A model generated the notes under the pieces. That model ran no database searches. It was given only the letters and a program-made list of their open reading frames with translations, and was not told the origin of the DNA. Source: Chryseobacterium sp. OV279 (lineage in GTDB: Bacteria; Bacteroidota; Bacteroidia; Flavobacteriales; Weeksellaceae). Taken from it: a stretch of DNA of 64,000 nt. Shown here one piece after another: positions 63,499-64,000 of this stretch. The position numbers and the translations under genes were made by a program. The DNA lies in contig NZ_FQUD01000005.1 in the NCBI RefSeq assembly GCF_900128945.1, positions 220,065 to 284,064 on the forward strand. Direction: 5' to 3'. Position 1 is the first letter of the stretch. Each line of letters starts with the position of its first letter.

Positions 63499-64000
63499 TT
63501 TCTATGACGTTACCAAATTATTTATATAATTTTTTTCATAGGGCTTTTGTTTATTGATAACGGCAAAAGCCCTATGAATAATTTTATTTCTTACATTATT
63601 CAGTACCAGCATTTTATTTTTCCCCTCAGCTACCTTTCTTAAATAATATTCTCTAAGATCATTTTCTAGTCTTATAGCGCTCATTGCTGCCATATGAAGT
63701 ATACTTTTTAATGATTTATCAGCATAGAAAGATAGTTTAGGCTTGTATCTTATAGAAGTTCCTGATTGATGATCAAATGGAACAACGCCTGAATAACAAG
63801 CAAGTTTTCTAGGTTCTGTAATCTCTTCAAAGTTTCCTGTTTTTATTAACATCATCCAGCATAAAACTTTTCCTATACCCGGAACACTTTTTAAAAGCTC
63901 ACTTTTTTTCTTAAGATCCTGATGTGAAGCAATTACATTTTCTATATCCTTTTCTAAAATTGCAATATGTTTTTCTAAAAGCGATATTTCTTCTTTATTC
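63499..64000 (-). mobile_element. IS110-family insertion sequence, right part outside window
   Basis: The end of homology to the dispersed repeat at 63498 gives a likely left boundary, 3 bp outside the transposase stop. No terminal inverted repeats are expected for this family. Confidence 0.65.
63502..64000 (-). CDS. IS110-family transposase, N-terminal part outside window
   Basis: The frame is open to the right edge, giving 165 C-terminal residues. Seen: a helical stretch (EEISLLEKHIAILEKD), the HhH-like SVPGIGKVLCWMMLI, then the Transposase_20 domain KLACYSGVVPFDHQSG with the catalytic-serine region (KSILHMAAMSAI) and a basic tail. IS110 enzymes combine a RuvC-like DEDD domain (N-terminal, not in the window) with this C-terminal part and use a bridge RNA to choose targets (known for IS621/IS110). 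Confidence 0.88.
   Translation of the reverse strand, partial: NKEEISLLEKHIAILEKDIENVIASHQDLKKKSELLKSVPGIGKVLCWMMLIKTGNFEEITEPRKLACYSGVVPFDHQSGTSIRYKPKLSFYADKSLKSILHMAAMSAIRLENDLREYYLRKVAEGKNKMLVLNNVRNKIIHRAFAVINKQKPYEKNYINNLVTS

Overview
The window reads as chromosomal DNA of a Bacteroidota flavobacterium, most likely Chryseobacterium or a close Weeksellaceae relative. Reasons: the gliding/type IX secretion genes gldK-gldL-gldM-gldN in order; a type A (Por) sorting-domain protein; DUF4270 and DUF6443 families; promoters of the TTG-N19-TAnnTTTG type instead of the E. coli -35/-10; almost no Shine-Dalgarno sequences; low GC; and a grasp-with-spasm RiPP locus.

Layout. 1-17 kb is housekeeping: mtaB (cut by the left edge), a glutamate-synthase-like FMN enzyme, hslR-type S4 protein, aroK, a cluster of three near-identical tRNA-Lys genes plus tRNA-Leu, panC, a GT5 half-protein / DUF4270 lipoprotein / glmS run, gldKLMN, an FAD oxidoreductase and a SemiSWEET. 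17-25 kb has two small lipoproteins, a 0.96 kb gene-free stretch and a complete RND efflux operon (adaptor, pump, outer-membrane channel).

25.5-39.5 kb is accessory. One promoter appears to drive a T9SS cargo protein, a 987-aa AT-rich YD/RHS-type protein, a tail-fibre-like coiled-coil protein and a DUF6443/RHS polymorphic toxin. The toxin ends in a putative HExxH metallopeptidase followed by an overlapping immunity candidate. Behind it lie two start-less RHS 3' cassettes, each with a different toxin tip (a GHSRG alpha/beta-hydrolase, then an unknown fold) and its own immunity candidate. The junctions carry a repeated unit: a REP-like palindrome followed by a transcription terminator. This looks like a toxin-tip replacement store.

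39.6-57.8 kb returns to ordinary genes: AraC regulator, cytochrome b561-like protein, GNAT enzymes, M20 peptidase, ansA, a TrmH-family methylase, rsmE, tsaD, tamB, an Lrp/AsnC regulator. It includes a lipoprotein gene broken by one in-frame TAG. 57.9-61.3 kb holds a grasp-with-spasm type RiPP operon on the minus strand: a double-glycine precursor, a lipoprotein, an ATP-grasp ligase, an undescribed 60-aa protein coupled by ATGA overlaps on both sides, and a SPASM protein without a visible radical-SAM CxxxCxxC motif. A hairpin with a U-run separates the precursor from the enzymes. The right end has small hypothetical and membrane proteins and an IS110-family transposase cut by the edge, whose end abuts a dispersed repeat also present at 44 kb.

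All calls come from reading the sequence; no similarity search was run.
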